A stretch of DNA of 54,317 bases from the NCBI GenBank assembly GCA_020853635.1, contig JADYYN010000092.1:1-54317 (forward strand). The letters are read 5' to 3'. This stretch comes from Gemmatimonadaceae bacterium. GTDB taxonomy: Bacteria; Gemmatimonadota; Gemmatimonadetes; Gemmatimonadales; Gemmatimonadaceae. Position 1 is the stretch's first letter. Each line of letters starts with the position of its first letter. Of the stretch, positions 35,430 through 43,857 are shown piece after piece. The position numbers and the translations under genes were made by a program. The notes beneath the pieces are model-generated. The model saw nothing but the letters and a program-made list of their open reading frames with translations, had not been told where the DNA came from and ran no database searches.

Positions 35430-35780
35430 ATGATCATCCAAGTCAACACCGACAAGTCCATCGAGACGAACCAGGAGCTCGTGGACAAGGTGACGGTGAG
35501 CCTCGAGCGCTCGCTCGCGCGCTTCGCGAACCAGATCACACGGATCGAGGTCCATCTGCAGGACGAGAACGGTGAACGCGGGGGATCGCACGACAAACGC
35601 TGCGTGATGGAAGCGCGTCTCGCCGGCGCCGATCCGGTCGCCGTGACCAACACAGCCGACACAGTCAACGGTGCAGTAGGCGGTGCGCGGGACAAGCTCG
35701 CCCGGGTGCTCGAGAAGCACGCGGCTCGACAGCGTCCGCCGAAGGGACGCGATCCGTTCGACTCCGTCAGCTCCCTCTAA
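35430..35780 (+). CDS. hpf: ribosome hibernation promoting factor / RaiA-family protein
   Basis: 116 residues, the short form of the HPF/YfiA (sigma-54 modulation, S30EA) family. It has the beta-alpha-beta-beta-beta-alpha layout: QVNTDKSIETNQELVDKVTV, ANQITRIEVHLQDENGERGG, CVMEARLAGADPVAVTN and the long C-terminal helix GGARDKLARVLEKHAARQRP. Such proteins sit in the decoding centre and keep ribosomes inactive during starvation or anoxia. Lies 49 bases after the DHOD-like gene and 9 bases before the baeRF gene. Confidence 0.8.
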   Translation: MIIQVNTDKSIETNQELVDKVTVSLERSLARFANQITRIEVHLQDENGERGGSHDKRCVMEARLAGADPVAVTNTADTVNGAVGGARDKLARVLEKHAARQRPPKGRDPFDSVSSL

Positions 35781-35789
35781 CACGCCTCC

Positions 35790-36956
35790 ATGTCGACCAT
35801 GACGCAGCATCAGTTCACCGAGGTGCTTGCGCCGCGCGCGGGCCCCTGTCTCTCGATCTATCTCGCCACCGCGCGTCGCTTCCCAGAGCAGAAGCAGAAC
35901 CCGGTGCAGTTCCGGAATCAGCTTCGCGAGATCGAGCAGTCGCTCGCCGCGCTCGAGACGCCGATGACCGAGCCGGCGCGCGACGCCTTGCTCGCACCGT
36001 TGCACGATCTGCTCCTGAACGAGCGCTTCTGGAAGCACACGCTCGATGGATTGGCCGTGCTCCGCGCACCGGACTTCTTCAAGGTGTACAAGCTCCAGCG
36101 CGCTGTACCCTCGCGCAGCATCGTCGCCGAGAGTTTCCACATCAAACCGCTGTTGCGCGTTCTGCAGTCGGCGGACCGATTCGAGGTGCTGTGTCTCACG
36201 CGAGACAACGTGCGTCTCTTCCAGGGCACGCAGGACGCACTGGATGAAGTGGAACTCGACGCGACGGTGCCCCGCTCACTCACCGACGCGCTCGGCGACG
36301 AGCTGACCGAGCCACACTCCGCCGCGCGCACCGTGACGGCGTCCACTGCGGGCAGCTCCGGCAGTGCCGTGCACTACGGGTCCGGGTCGAAGAGTGATGA
36401 GGTCGACAAGGATACCGAGCGGTATTTCCGGGTGATCGACCGGGCCATCTTCGATACCCATTCCAGAGTCTCCGCGCGTCCGCTCGTCCTCGCGGCACTG
36501 CCGGAGTACCACGCGGCATTTCGCGCGGCAAGTCACAATCCGTACCTGGTCGCGCAGGCCATTGCCGGGAATCCGGACGCCCTCTCGGTGGATGAGTTGC
36601 GTGCGCGCGCGTGGAAGATCGTCGGACCGGCGTTCGAATCGGGCGTCCAGTCGTTGCTGGATGCGTACCATGCGGGACTACCGCGCGGACTCGCGTCGGA
36701 CGATCTCTCGGACGTCGCGATCGCCGCACTCGGCGGGCGCGTCAAGACCTTGCTCGTTGACGCCGATCGCACGGTATCGGGTTCGGTGGACGCGGCCACC
36801 GGACGCGTCTCGCTCCGCGACATCGCCGACCCAACGACGGACGATGTGCTGGACGATCTCGCCGAACTGGTCCTGCGCATGGGTGGCGACGTGATGGTCG
36901 TGCCACGCGAGCGCATGCCGAGCATCACCGGCGTCGCGGCGACCTACCGATTCTAG
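35790..36956 (+). CDS. baeRF-family protein (release-factor-like, family 3/7 type)
   Basis: 388 residues resembling the bacterial archaeo-eukaryotic release factor (baeRF) group: FTEVLAPRAGPCLSIYLATA, LAVLRAPDFFKVYKLQRAVP, SFHIKPLLRVLQSADRFEVL, CLTRDNVRLFQG, DKDTERYFRVIDRAIFD, PLVLAALPEYHAAFR, and the eL8-like end VLRMGGDVMVVPRERMPSIT. No GGQ peptide-release motif is seen, as is usual for baeRFs. They are predicted to bind ribosomes, perhaps for rescue. Its place beside hpf fits a ribosome-standby function. A strong hairpin follows. Confidence 0.78.
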   Translation: MSTMTQHQFTEVLAPRAGPCLSIYLATARRFPEQKQNPVQFRNQLREIEQSLAALETPMTEPARDALLAPLHDLLLNERFWKHTLDGLAVLRAPDFFKVYKLQRAVPSRSIVAESFHIKPLLRVLQSADRFEVLCLTRDNVRLFQGTQDALDEVELDATVPRSLTDALGDELTEPHSAARTVTASTAGSSGSAVHYGSGSKSDEVDKDTERYFRVIDRAIFDTHSRVSARPLVLAALPEYHAAFRAASHNPYLVAQAIAGNPDALSVDELRARAWKIVGPAFESGVQSLLDAYHAGLPRGLASDDLSDVAIAALGGRVKTLLVDADRTVSGSVDAATGRVSLRDIADPTTDDVLDDLAELVLRMGGDVMVVPRERMPSITGVAATYRF

Positions 36957-36997
36957 CCAGTACGTCCAGCCCGGCCGTCTCATCGCCGTGACAGTAT

Positions 36998-37031
36998 CGC
37001 GAGGGATTCCCCCCACAGGGAATCCCTCGCG
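36998..37031. promoter_or_regulatory. perfect 14-bp hairpin between baeRF and cbbM
   Basis: Arms 36998-37011 (cgcgagggattccc) and 37018-37031 are exact reverse complements around a 6-base loop (cccaca). It begins 42 bases after the baeRF stop and ends 87 bases before the RuBisCO start. No T-run follows (gtcgtatcag), so it could be an intrinsic terminator of the upstream set, an mRNA-processing or stabilising element for cbbM, or an operator. A second, imperfect dyad (GTACGCAC / GTGCGCGGTAC, about 37041-37060) is just downstream. Confidence 0.6.
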
Positions 37032-37117
37032 TCGTATCAGGTACGCACTGGGTGCGCGGTACTCCGTGTCATCGTACGATGGAGCGCACACGCCCTTCTC
37101 CGCGCGCAGCGCAAGCC

Positions 37118-38500
37118 ATGGACCAATCCACGCGTTATGCCGACCTGAGCCTCGACGAGGCCGCCCTCATCGCTGACGGCAGACACATCCTCGCGGCGTA
37201 CAAGATGCGTCCGAAGCAGGGGCATCGATACCTCGAAGCCGCCGCGCATTTCGCCGCTGAGTCATCCACCGGGACCAATGTCGAAGTGTCGACGACCGAT
37301 GACTTCACTCGCGGCGTCGACGCACTCGTGTACCACATCGACGAAGCGACCGACGAGATGCGCATCGCGTATCCGCTCGAGCTGTTCGATCGCAACATCA
37401 CCGATGGCCGGATGATGATCGTGTCGTTCCTCACCCTGGCGATGGGCAACAATCAGGGCATGGGCGACATCGAACACGCGAAGTTGTACGACTTCTGGGT
37501 GCCCGATCGCGCACTGCAGCTCTTCGATGGCCCGTCGAAAGACATCTCAGATCTTTGGCGCATCCTCGGCCGCAGCGTGACCGATGGTGGCTACATCTCC
37601 GGCACCATCATCAAACCAAAACTGGGACTGCGTCCCGAGCCGTTCGCAGCGGCCGCCTACCAGTTCTGGCTCGGCGGCGACTTCATCAAGAACGACGAGC
37701 CGCAGGGCAATCAGGTGTTCGCGCCGCTCAAGCGCGTCATCCCGCTCGTCGCGGATGCGATGCGGCGCGCGATGGACGAGACCGGCCAGGCCAAACTGTT
37801 CTCGGCCAACATCACGGCGGACGACCACTACGAGATGTGCGCGCGCGCGGACTTCATCCTCGAGACCTTCGGCGCCGATGCCGACAAAGTCGCGTTCCTC
37901 GTCGACGGTTTCGTAGGTGGGCCGGGCATGATCACCACGGCCCGTCGGCAATATCCGAACCAGTATCTGCACTATCACCGTGCCGGTCACGGCATGGTGA
38001 CCTCGCCGAGCTCCAAGCGCGGATACACGGCGTACGTACTGGCGAAGATGGCGCGGCTGCAGGGCGCCTCGGGCATCCACGTGGGCACGATGGGATACGG
38101 CAAGATGGAAGGCGAGCATGACGACCGAGCCATCGCGTACATCATCGAGCGTGATGAGTACCAGGGGCCGGTGTATCGGCAGCGCTGGCTGGGCATGCGG
38201 CCCACCACTCCAATCATTTCGGGTGGGATGAATGCCCTCCGGTTGCCCGGCTTCTTTCAGAACCTCGGACACGGTAACGTCATCAACACCGCAGGCGGTG
38301 GGGCGTACGGTCACATCGATTCGCCTGCGGCCGGGGCGATCTCACTGCGGCAAGCGTACGAGTGCTGGAAAGCGGGAGCAGATCCGGTGGAGTGGGCGAC
38401 GACGCATCGCGAGTTCGCGCGGGCGTTCGAGTCGTTCCCCGGCGATGCTGATGCGCTGTATCCGGGCTGGCGCGCACGACTCGGCGTGGCGGCCCGCTGA
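37118..38500 (+). CDS. cbbM: ribulose-1,5-bisphosphate carboxylase/oxygenase, form II
   Basis: 460 residues when started at ATG 37118; this puts the catalytic residues at exactly the Rhodospirillum rubrum numbers: Glu48, Asn111 (AMGNNQGMG), Lys166 ([10 protein letters not shown]), carbamylated Lys191 with Asp193 and Glu194 ([12 protein letters not shown]), His287 and His291 (YHRAGHG), loop-6 Lys329 (MGYGKMEG) and Ser368 ([10 protein letters not shown]). None is substituted, which excludes a RuBisCO-like protein. Form II works as a large-subunit dimer or multimer with low CO2/O2 selectivity, suited to low-oxygen, CO2-rich places; no small-subunit gene is near. First of four contiguous Calvin-cycle genes. 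No cbbR regulator is in the window. Confidence 0.97.
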   Translation: MDQSTRYADLSLDEAALIADGRHILAAYKMRPKQGHRYLEAAAHFAAESSTGTNVEVSTTDDFTRGVDALVYHIDEATDEMRIAYPLELFDRNITDGRMMIVSFLTLAMGNNQGMGDIEHAKLYDFWVPDRALQLFDGPSKDISDLWRILGRSVTDGGYISGTIIKPKLGLRPEPFAAAAYQFWLGGDFIKNDEPQGNQVFAPLKRVIPLVADAMRRAMDETGQAKLFSANITADDHYEMCARADFILETFGADADKVAFLVDGFVGGPGMITTARRQYPNQYLHYHRAGHGMVTSPSSKRGYTAYVLAKMARLQGASGIHVGTMGYGKMEGEHDDRAIAYIIERDEYQGPVYRQRWLGMRPTTPIISGGMNALRLPGFFQNLGHGNVINTAGGGAYGHIDSPAAGAISLRQAYECWKAGADPVEWATTHREFARAFESFPGDADALYPGWRARLGVAAR

Positions 38501-38515
38501 GTCAAGGAGACGACG

Positions 38516-39658
38516 ATGCCGACCGGTGGACGCTCGACGCTCACGCAGTTCCTCATCGAAGAACGACGACGCGCACCGGGAGCGACCGGTGAGCTGAACG
38601 CGCTCATCACGGACGTGTCGCTCGCGTGCAAGGCGATCGCCAAGCGTGTCGCGTACGGCGCACTCGGCGAGGCGGTCGGGTCGGCCGGTACCCGCAATGT
38701 GCAGGGTGAGGAGCAACAGCAACTCGACGTGACGAGCAACCGACTCTTCCTCCGCGCCACCGAGTGGGGCGGACACGTCGCCGGGATGGTCTCCGAGGAA
38801 CTCGAGGAGCCGTATCGGATTCCCGACCAGTACCCGCGCGGGAAGTACCTGCTGCTGTTCGATCCGTTGGATGGCTCGTCGAACATCGATGTAAACGTGT
38901 CGGTGGGCAGCATCTTCTCAGTGCTGCGCGCGCCGACACCCGGGGCAGACCCGGCCCTCGTCGACTTCCTGCAGCCGGGGACCAAGCAGGTCTGCGGTGG
39001 CTATGCGATCTACGGGCCGTGCACCATGCTGGTCCTCACGCTCGGTAATGGCACGCACGCCTTCACGCTCGACCCGCAGCTCGGCGAGTGGGTGCTTAGC
39101 CATCAGCACATCAAGATCCCCGTCCAGACGCGCGAGTTCGCGATCAACGCGCCGAACAGCCGGCACTGGGAGCCGGCGGTGAAACGCTACGTCGACGAGT
39201 GTCTCGCCGGCTCCACCGGCCCGCGCGGCGCGGACTTCAACATGCGCTGGATCGCCTCCCTGGTCGCAGAGACACATCGCGTACTGATGCGCGGTGGGGT
39301 GTTCATGTACCCTCGCGACAGTCGGGAGGGCATGAAGCCCGGCCGCCTTCGACTGTTGTACGAGGTGAACCCCATCTCTTTCCTCGTGGAGCAGGCGGGC
39401 GGCCTCGCCAGCGACGGACACCAGCGCGTGATGGATGTCGTACCGGGCGCACCACATCAGCGCATCGGCTTCATCTTCGGCTCGAGCGACGAGGTGTCGC
39501 GCATCGAGCGGTATCACGCCGAAGCACCGCTCGAGGCCGACTCCTCCGCACCGCTCTTCGGCCGGCGCGGGCTCTTCTCCTCACCTGACGGACCATGTCC
39601 GCCAAACATCCCATCATCTCGATCACCGGGTCCTCCGGCGCGGGCACCACGTCAGTGA
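38516..39658 (+). CDS. cbbF: fructose-1,6-bisphosphatase, class I
   Basis: 380 residues. Ribosome site AAGGAGA at 38504-38510, 5 bases before ATG. Class I motifs are present: [38 protein letters not shown] (metal and phosphate site), [47 protein letters not shown]. Dephosphorylates fructose-1,6-bisphosphate (and perhaps sedoheptulose-1,7-bisphosphate) in RuBP regeneration. The family usually ends soon after the phrase PLFGRRGLF; here about 25 extra Pro/Arg-rich residues follow, read out of frame through the start of cbbP, giving a 64-base overlap. Confidence 0.95.
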   Translation: MPTGGRSTLTQFLIEERRRAPGATGELNALITDVSLACKAIAKRVAYGALGEAVGSAGTRNVQGEEQQQLDVTSNRLFLRATEWGGHVAGMVSEELEEPYRIPDQYPRGKYLLLFDPLDGSSNIDVNVSVGSIFSVLRAPTPGADPALVDFLQPGTKQVCGGYAIYGPCTMLVLTLGNGTHAFTLDPQLGEWVLSHQHIKIPVQTREFAINAPNSRHWEPAVKRYVDECLAGSTGPRGADFNMRWIASLVAETHRVLMRGGVFMYPRDSREGMKPGRLRLLYEVNPISFLVEQAGGLASDGHQRVMDVVPGAPHQRIGFIFGSSDEVSRIERYHAEAPLEADSSAPLFGRRGLFSSPDGPCPPNIPSSRSPGPPARAPRQ

Positions 39659-40470
39659 CCAAGACGTTCGAGAACATCTTCCGGCGCGAGGGCGTGAAGC
39701 CCGCGATCGTCGAGGGCGACAGCTTCCATCGCTACAACCGCACGGAGATGAAGCAGCAGATGGCGGCGGCCGAGGCGGCGGGCAATACGAAGTACAGCCA
39801 CTTCGGCGACGAGGCGAATCTCTTCGTCGAGTTGGAGAAGTTGTTCCGAGATTACGCGGAGACGGGCCAGGGCATTGCCCGGAAATACCTGCACAATGAC
39901 GAAGAAGCGGCGCCCTACAAGCAACCGCCCGGCACTTTCACAGCATGGGAGCCGCTCCCCGAGAGCGAGTTGTTGTTCTACGAAGGACTCCATGGCGCGG
40001 TCGTGACGCCCACGGCGAACGTCGCTCAGCATCCCGATCTCCTCATCGGCGTCGTGCCGGTGGTCAATCTGGAGTGGATCCAGAAGATCCACCGCGATCG
40101 GAGCACGCGGGGCTACTCCACGGAGGCGGTGACGGATGTGATCCTCCGCCGCATGCCGGACTACGTGCACTACATCGTGCCACAGTTCCAGCGCACACAC
40201 GTGAACTTCCAGCGCGTGCCAGTGGTTGATACCTCGAATCCGTTCATCGCTCGCACGATACCTACCGCGGACGAGAGCCTGCTCGTGATCCGCTTCGCGA
40301 ACCCGCGCGGCATCGATTTCCCGTACCTGCTCAGCATGCTCGATGGGTCGTGGATGTCCCGCGCCAACACCATCGTCTGCCCGGGCGGGAAGATGGAGCT
40401 CTCGATGCAGCTCATCTTCACGCCGATGATCATGCGGCTCGTCGAACGACGCCGGAAGATCGTCGGCTGA
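39595..40470 (+). CDS. cbbP: phosphoribulokinase
   Basis: 291 residues, the length of the proteobacterial (octameric, NADH-activated) class. The P-loop [14 protein letters not shown] (residues ~12-25) is followed by [14 protein letters not shown] with the catalytic Asp, then [10 protein letters not shown] and [14 protein letters not shown]. It phosphorylates ribulose-5-phosphate to RuBP, the substrate of cbbM, and with RuBisCO defines a Calvin cycle. The ATG at 39595 lies within cbbF (64-base overlap) without an evident ribosome site, so translation is probably coupled. Confidence 0.95.
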   Translation: MSAKHPIISITGSSGAGTTSVTKTFENIFRREGVKPAIVEGDSFHRYNRTEMKQQMAAAEAAGNTKYSHFGDEANLFVELEKLFRDYAETGQGIARKYLHNDEEAAPYKQPPGTFTAWEPLPESELLFYEGLHGAVVTPTANVAQHPDLLIGVVPVVNLEWIQKIHRDRSTRGYSTEAVTDVILRRMPDYVHYIVPQFQRTHVNFQRVPVVDTSNPFIARTIPTADESLLVIRFANPRGIDFPYLLSMLDGSWMSRANTIVCPGGKMELSMQLIFTPMIMRLVERRRKIVG

Positions 40471-40503
40471 GCACGACGCACCCACCCTCACTCCGAGCTT
40501 GCG

Positions 40504-41568
40504 ATGCCTTTGGTCTCCATGCGCCAACTGCTCGACCACGCCGCCGAACACGGCTACGGCCTGCCGGCGTTCAACGTCAACAACCTCGAGCAGATCCAGG
40601 CGATCATGGAAGCGGCCGCCGAGTGTGACAGCCCGGTGATCATGCAGGGCTCGGCGGGGGCGCGGAAGTACGCCGGTGAGGCGTATCTGCGACATCTCAT
40701 CGAAGCGGCAATCGAGACGCATCCCGACATCCCCATCGTGATGCATCAGGACCACGGAGCGAGTCCGTCCGTGTGCATCCAGTCCATGCGTTCCGGGTTC
40801 TCGAGCGTGATGATGGACGGTTCCTTGCTCGAAGACGCCAAGACGCCGTCGGACTTCGCGTACAACACACGCGTGACTCGGCACGTCGTGGATATTGCGC
40901 ATGCGATCGGCGTGTCGGTCGAAGGCGAACTCGGCTGCCTCGGATCACTGGAGACCGGCAAGGGCGAGGCGGAGGACGGTCATGGTGCCGAAGGCGCGTT
41001 GTCGCACGACCAGTTGCTCACCGATCCGCAGGAGGCCGCGGAGTTCGTGAAGGCGACGAACGTCGATGCGTTGGCGATCGCCATCGGTACGTCGCACGGG
41101 GCGTACAAGTTCACGCGGCCTCCCACGGGCGCGGTGCTGCGGATCGACCGCATCAAGGAGATCCACGCACGTATCCCGAACACCCATCTGGTGATGCATG
41201 GGTCGTCGTCGGTGCCGCAGGAGTGGCTCAAGGTCATCGATGAGTTCGGCGGGCAGATGGGCGAGACCTACGGTGTGCCGGTGGAAGAGATCGTCGAGGG
41301 CATCAAGCACGGCGTGCGGAAGGTCAACATCGACACCGACCTGCGCATGTCCTCGACGGGCGCGATCCGGCAGTTCCTCGGCAAGAACCCCAAGGAGTTC
41401 GATCCGCGGAAGTTCCTGACCGCGGCGCGCACGGCGATGAAGGCGATCTGCAAGGCGCGCTACGAGGCATTCGGCAGCGCCGGGAAGGCGAGCCGCATCA
41501 AGGCGGTCCCGCTCGAGAAGATGGCGGAGCGGTACAAGAAGGGCGAGCTCGACGCGCTGGTACGGTAG
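40504..41568 (+). CDS. cbbA: fructose-bisphosphate aldolase, class II
   Basis: 354 residues. Zinc and substrate motifs of the class IIB, Calvin-type enzyme: [20 protein letters not shown] (residues 81-88, with a zinc-binding His), [38 protein letters not shown] and [18 protein letters not shown]. It joins dihydroxyacetone phosphate with glyceraldehyde-3-phosphate or erythrose-4-phosphate. Last gene of the cbb block, 33 bases after cbbP; convergent with the multicopper oxidase gene, 20 bases away. No transketolase or phosphoglycerate kinase gene is in the window. Confidence 0.96.
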   Translation: MPLVSMRQLLDHAAEHGYGLPAFNVNNLEQIQAIMEAAAECDSPVIMQGSAGARKYAGEAYLRHLIEAAIETHPDIPIVMHQDHGASPSVCIQSMRSGFSSVMMDGSLLEDAKTPSDFAYNTRVTRHVVDIAHAIGVSVEGELGCLGSLETGKGEAEDGHGAEGALSHDQLLTDPQEAAEFVKATNVDALAIAIGTSHGAYKFTRPPTGAVLRIDRIKEIHARIPNTHLVMHGSSSVPQEWLKVIDEFGGQMGETYGVPVEEIVEGIKHGVRKVNIDTDLRMSSTGAIRQFLGKNPKEFDPRKFLTAARTAMKAICKARYEAFGSAGKASRIKAVPLEKMAERYKKGELDALVR

Positions 41569-41588
41569 CGCTCCCCTTCCGGTGGGCG

Positions 41589-43148
41589 CTACACCACCCT
41601 GAAGTTTCGCATCATGCCCATGTCCTCGTGCTCGAGGATGTGGCAGTGGTAGAGATACGTCCCGACGTGCGCAGTGAATCGCACCTGGATGCGGACGGTC
41701 TCACCCGGCAGCACCAACACGGTGTCCATCCACCCGGCGTCGACCAGTCCCTCTCGGAGCGCGTTGGTCGCTGCGGCGCCCGTGCGGCTGAGCACGCGGA
41801 ACTGTCGCCCGTGCATGTGGATCGGATGCGCCATCTGCATCCCCATCGGACCGCCGGCGTTGGTGAACTCCCAGATGTGTGTGGAGTCCGCCTGCACGGT
41901 CTCATCCTCGGCCACCTCGTGCATGTCGAACGCGCGCCCCCCCATGAACCATACCATGCGACGGAACGTGAGTGGCACATTGCGCACCGGCGCGCCAGCC
42001 ACGGGCTGCCACGCACGGTCGTAGGTCGCGAGTCGCGCGGGCAAACGTGCGGTGGACGTCTCGCGCCGCGCCACCGTGATGCGGAGCAGCGTGAGTGGCG
42101 CGCCCAGTGGGACCGCGCCGTCGCGCGAGCGCATTCCGCCCATGCCTCCCATACCCATCCCGCCCATGTCGAGTCCGGCGTCGCCGATCGGGAACGCCTC
42201 GCTCCGCAGCGCGAGCGTGCTGCCCACGGTGCGCGTGGTGAGGTCCAGCCAAAGCTCGATGCGCTGCCCGGGAGCAAGCGTCACTGCGCGTTGCTCCATC
42301 GGACGTTCCAGCAACCCTCCATCGGTGCCGAGGAGGGTCATCGGCGTGCCGTCACTCCACGCGAGTTTGTAGATGCGCGCGTTCGACCCATTGAGCACGC
42401 GCACCCGATACGCACGGGTTGCCAGCGACCACTGCGCGTCGGGTCTGCCGTTCACCAACATCACATCGCCGGTGAATCCCATCTCGCGCTCCATCATGTT
42501 CGCGGCATACCGGAACTGATTCGCGTCATCGAACGCACGATCCTGCAACACGCAGAGCAGTTCGTCGTCGCCCGAGGGCAGTGCCAACGCCTGTTCGTCC
42601 GGGTCGCTCACGATGAGGAGTCCGGCGAGGCCCATGTTCACCTGTGGCCCGGTGCGTTCGTGCGGATGCGGGTGGTACCAATACGTGCCAGCGCGATTCT
42701 CCACGGTGAACTCGTAGAGGTACTCCGCACCCGCCGCGATGGCTTTGTGTGGGTGTCCATCGGCGACCTCCGGCACGTCGAGTCCGTGCCAATGTACGAT
42801 GGACGGTTCGTCCAGCGCATTGCGGAAGCGGACACGGACCTTCTGACCGCGCGTGAAGCGCAGCGTCGGACCGAGGAACGAGTCGACGTGTGCTGTGAGC
42901 GCGGAGGCGGGACCTTTGAGCAATCGGCCGGTGAACTGCCACACCGCGGTCGCACGCCCCGGACGCAACGGCACGGCGGCGGGGGCGGCGGTGAGGACGA
43001 TCTCGACGTCGGGGTCGAAGTCGGGCGTCGCGTCCGGAGCCGATCGCGGTGCGGGCCAGCTGAACGCGTCGAGCGACCGGGCTTTCGCGGCCGCGCCCAG
43101 GACGCCGGTGACGCCGAGGGCGATGAGTTCACGACGCGAAAGAGGCAT
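41589..43148 (-). CDS. Tat-exported multicopper oxidase
   Basis: 519 residues with a twin-arginine signal ([18 protein letters not shown]). All four copper-ligand clusters are present in order: [27 protein letters not shown], and [14 protein letters not shown] with an axial Met. Three cupredoxin domains are indicated. A short Met/Gly-rich loop ([12 protein letters not shown], about residues 320-335) recalls the methionine-rich inserts of CueO-type cuprous oxidases, which bind Cu(I). It probably oxidises Cu(I), other metals or phenols in the periplasm. Convergent with cbbA; its own upstream region is a 167-base gap with no gene. Confidence 0.92.
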   Translation of the reverse strand: MPLSRRELIALGVTGVLGAAAKARSLDAFSWPAPRSAPDATPDFDPDVEIVLTAAPAAVPLRPGRATAVWQFTGRLLKGPASALTAHVDSFLGPTLRFTRGQKVRVRFRNALDEPSIVHWHGLDVPEVADGHPHKAIAAGAEYLYEFTVENRAGTYWYHPHPHERTGPQVNMGLAGLLIVSDPDEQALALPSGDDELLCVLQDRAFDDANQFRYAANMMEREMGFTGDVMLVNGRPDAQWSLATRAYRVRVLNGSNARIYKLAWSDGTPMTLLGTDGGLLERPMEQRAVTLAPGQRIELWLDLTTRTVGSTLALRSEAFPIGDAGLDMGGMGMGGMGGMRSRDGAVPLGAPLTLLRITVARRETSTARLPARLATYDRAWQPVAGAPVRNVPLTFRRMVWFMGGRAFDMHEVAEDETVQADSTHIWEFTNAGGPMGMQMAHPIHMHGRQFRVLSRTGAAATNALREGLVDAGWMDTVLVLPGETVRIQVRFTAHVGTYLYHCHILEHEDMGMMRNFRVV

Positions 43149-43315
43149 GGAGAGGTGGCGGGTGTGAGCGTGCAGGTCTGCGGATGGTACGCCGAAGCGG
43201 CGGCGCGCGCTACCGGAACATCCACCGCGGCAGATCCCCGAGCAACGTGACCGTGCCGGAACCGCAACGTGCGCGCCGCCGTTCGAAGCATCTCACCCCA
43301 GACACCGAATCCTCC

Positions 43316-43486
43316 ATGAAGGGCGTCAAGAAGCAGCACCTTCCTTCGAAAGTCTGTGAGTCGTGCGGCCGCCCATTCAGCTGGCGCAAGAAATGGGAGC
43401 GCGACTGGGAGCAGGTGCGCTATTGCAGCGATCGATGCCGAGCCGGGAAGGGCGGGAACAGCCGAGTATCCGGTCGCGTTCGCTGA
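43316..43486 (+). CDS. DUF2256 zinc-binding small protein
   Basis: 56 residues: [20 protein letters not shown], then [18 protein letters not shown]. The CxxC...CxxxC Cys arrangement and the F-x-W-R-K-K-W phrase are those of DUF2256, a short zinc-ribbon-like family. Function unknown; elsewhere it is sometimes next to photolyase or cryptochrome genes, which are not seen here. The start is the only ATG before the motif. The next gene begins 2 bases after its stop. Confidence 0.85.
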   Translation: MKGVKKQHLPSKVCESCGRPFSWRKKWERDWEQVRYCSDRCRAGKGGNSRVSGRVR

Positions 43487-43488
43487 GC

Positions 43489-43836
43489 ATGCAATACACT
43501 CAGCCCGACATCGACGCTTGGAGCGTCCCGCCCTTCTCCCCGTATGACGGGATCGAAGGCATCCTCTTCGACGACGAACGCGTGATCGTCGACATGTGGT
43601 CGCCTTGGCATGCGGAGCGCGTGAACGTGCGTCTGCCGATCGCGCGCGCACGGGTGCATGCCGCGGAGTGGCGTCTCGCCAATGTGAAGCCGCGCGGCGA
43701 CGCGACGCTGGTGGTCGCCGCGGAGGAGTCGCTGGCCGCCGCGAAGGCCGAGGTCGCCGAGCTCGAGCACAAGCGGGACCTGCTCGAAGCGTCGCGGGTG
43801 CGCGAGGGCGCGCGGCCGGGATTCACCTGGGCCTGA
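43489..43836 (+). CDS. hypothetical protein with C-terminal coiled coil
   Basis: 115 residues starting MQYTQPDIDAWSVPPFSPYD. The first half looks beta-rich (GIEGILFDDERVIVDMWSPW); the second is a charged helix likely to coil (VVAAEESLAAAKAEVAELEH). I do not recognise a family. It begins 2 bases after the DUF2256 stop, so the two are probably co-translated. Confidence 0.6.
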   Translation: MQYTQPDIDAWSVPPFSPYDGIEGILFDDERVIVDMWSPWHAERVNVRLPIARARVHAAEWRLANVKPRGDATLVVAAEESLAAAKAEVAELEHKRDLLEASRVREGARPGFTWA

Positions 43837-43857
43837 GCGTCCGCGCGACCGGCGAGT

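Noticed and set aside
37118..38500. RuBisCO-like protein (form IV) instead of true RuBisCO
   Set aside because: All catalytic residues, including the carbamylated Lys191 and loop-6 Lys329, are kept at form II positions.
41628..43250. 540-residue plus-strand frame opposite the multicopper oxidase
   Set aside because: Shadow of a gene with complete copper ligands; composition typical of antisense GC-rich frames.
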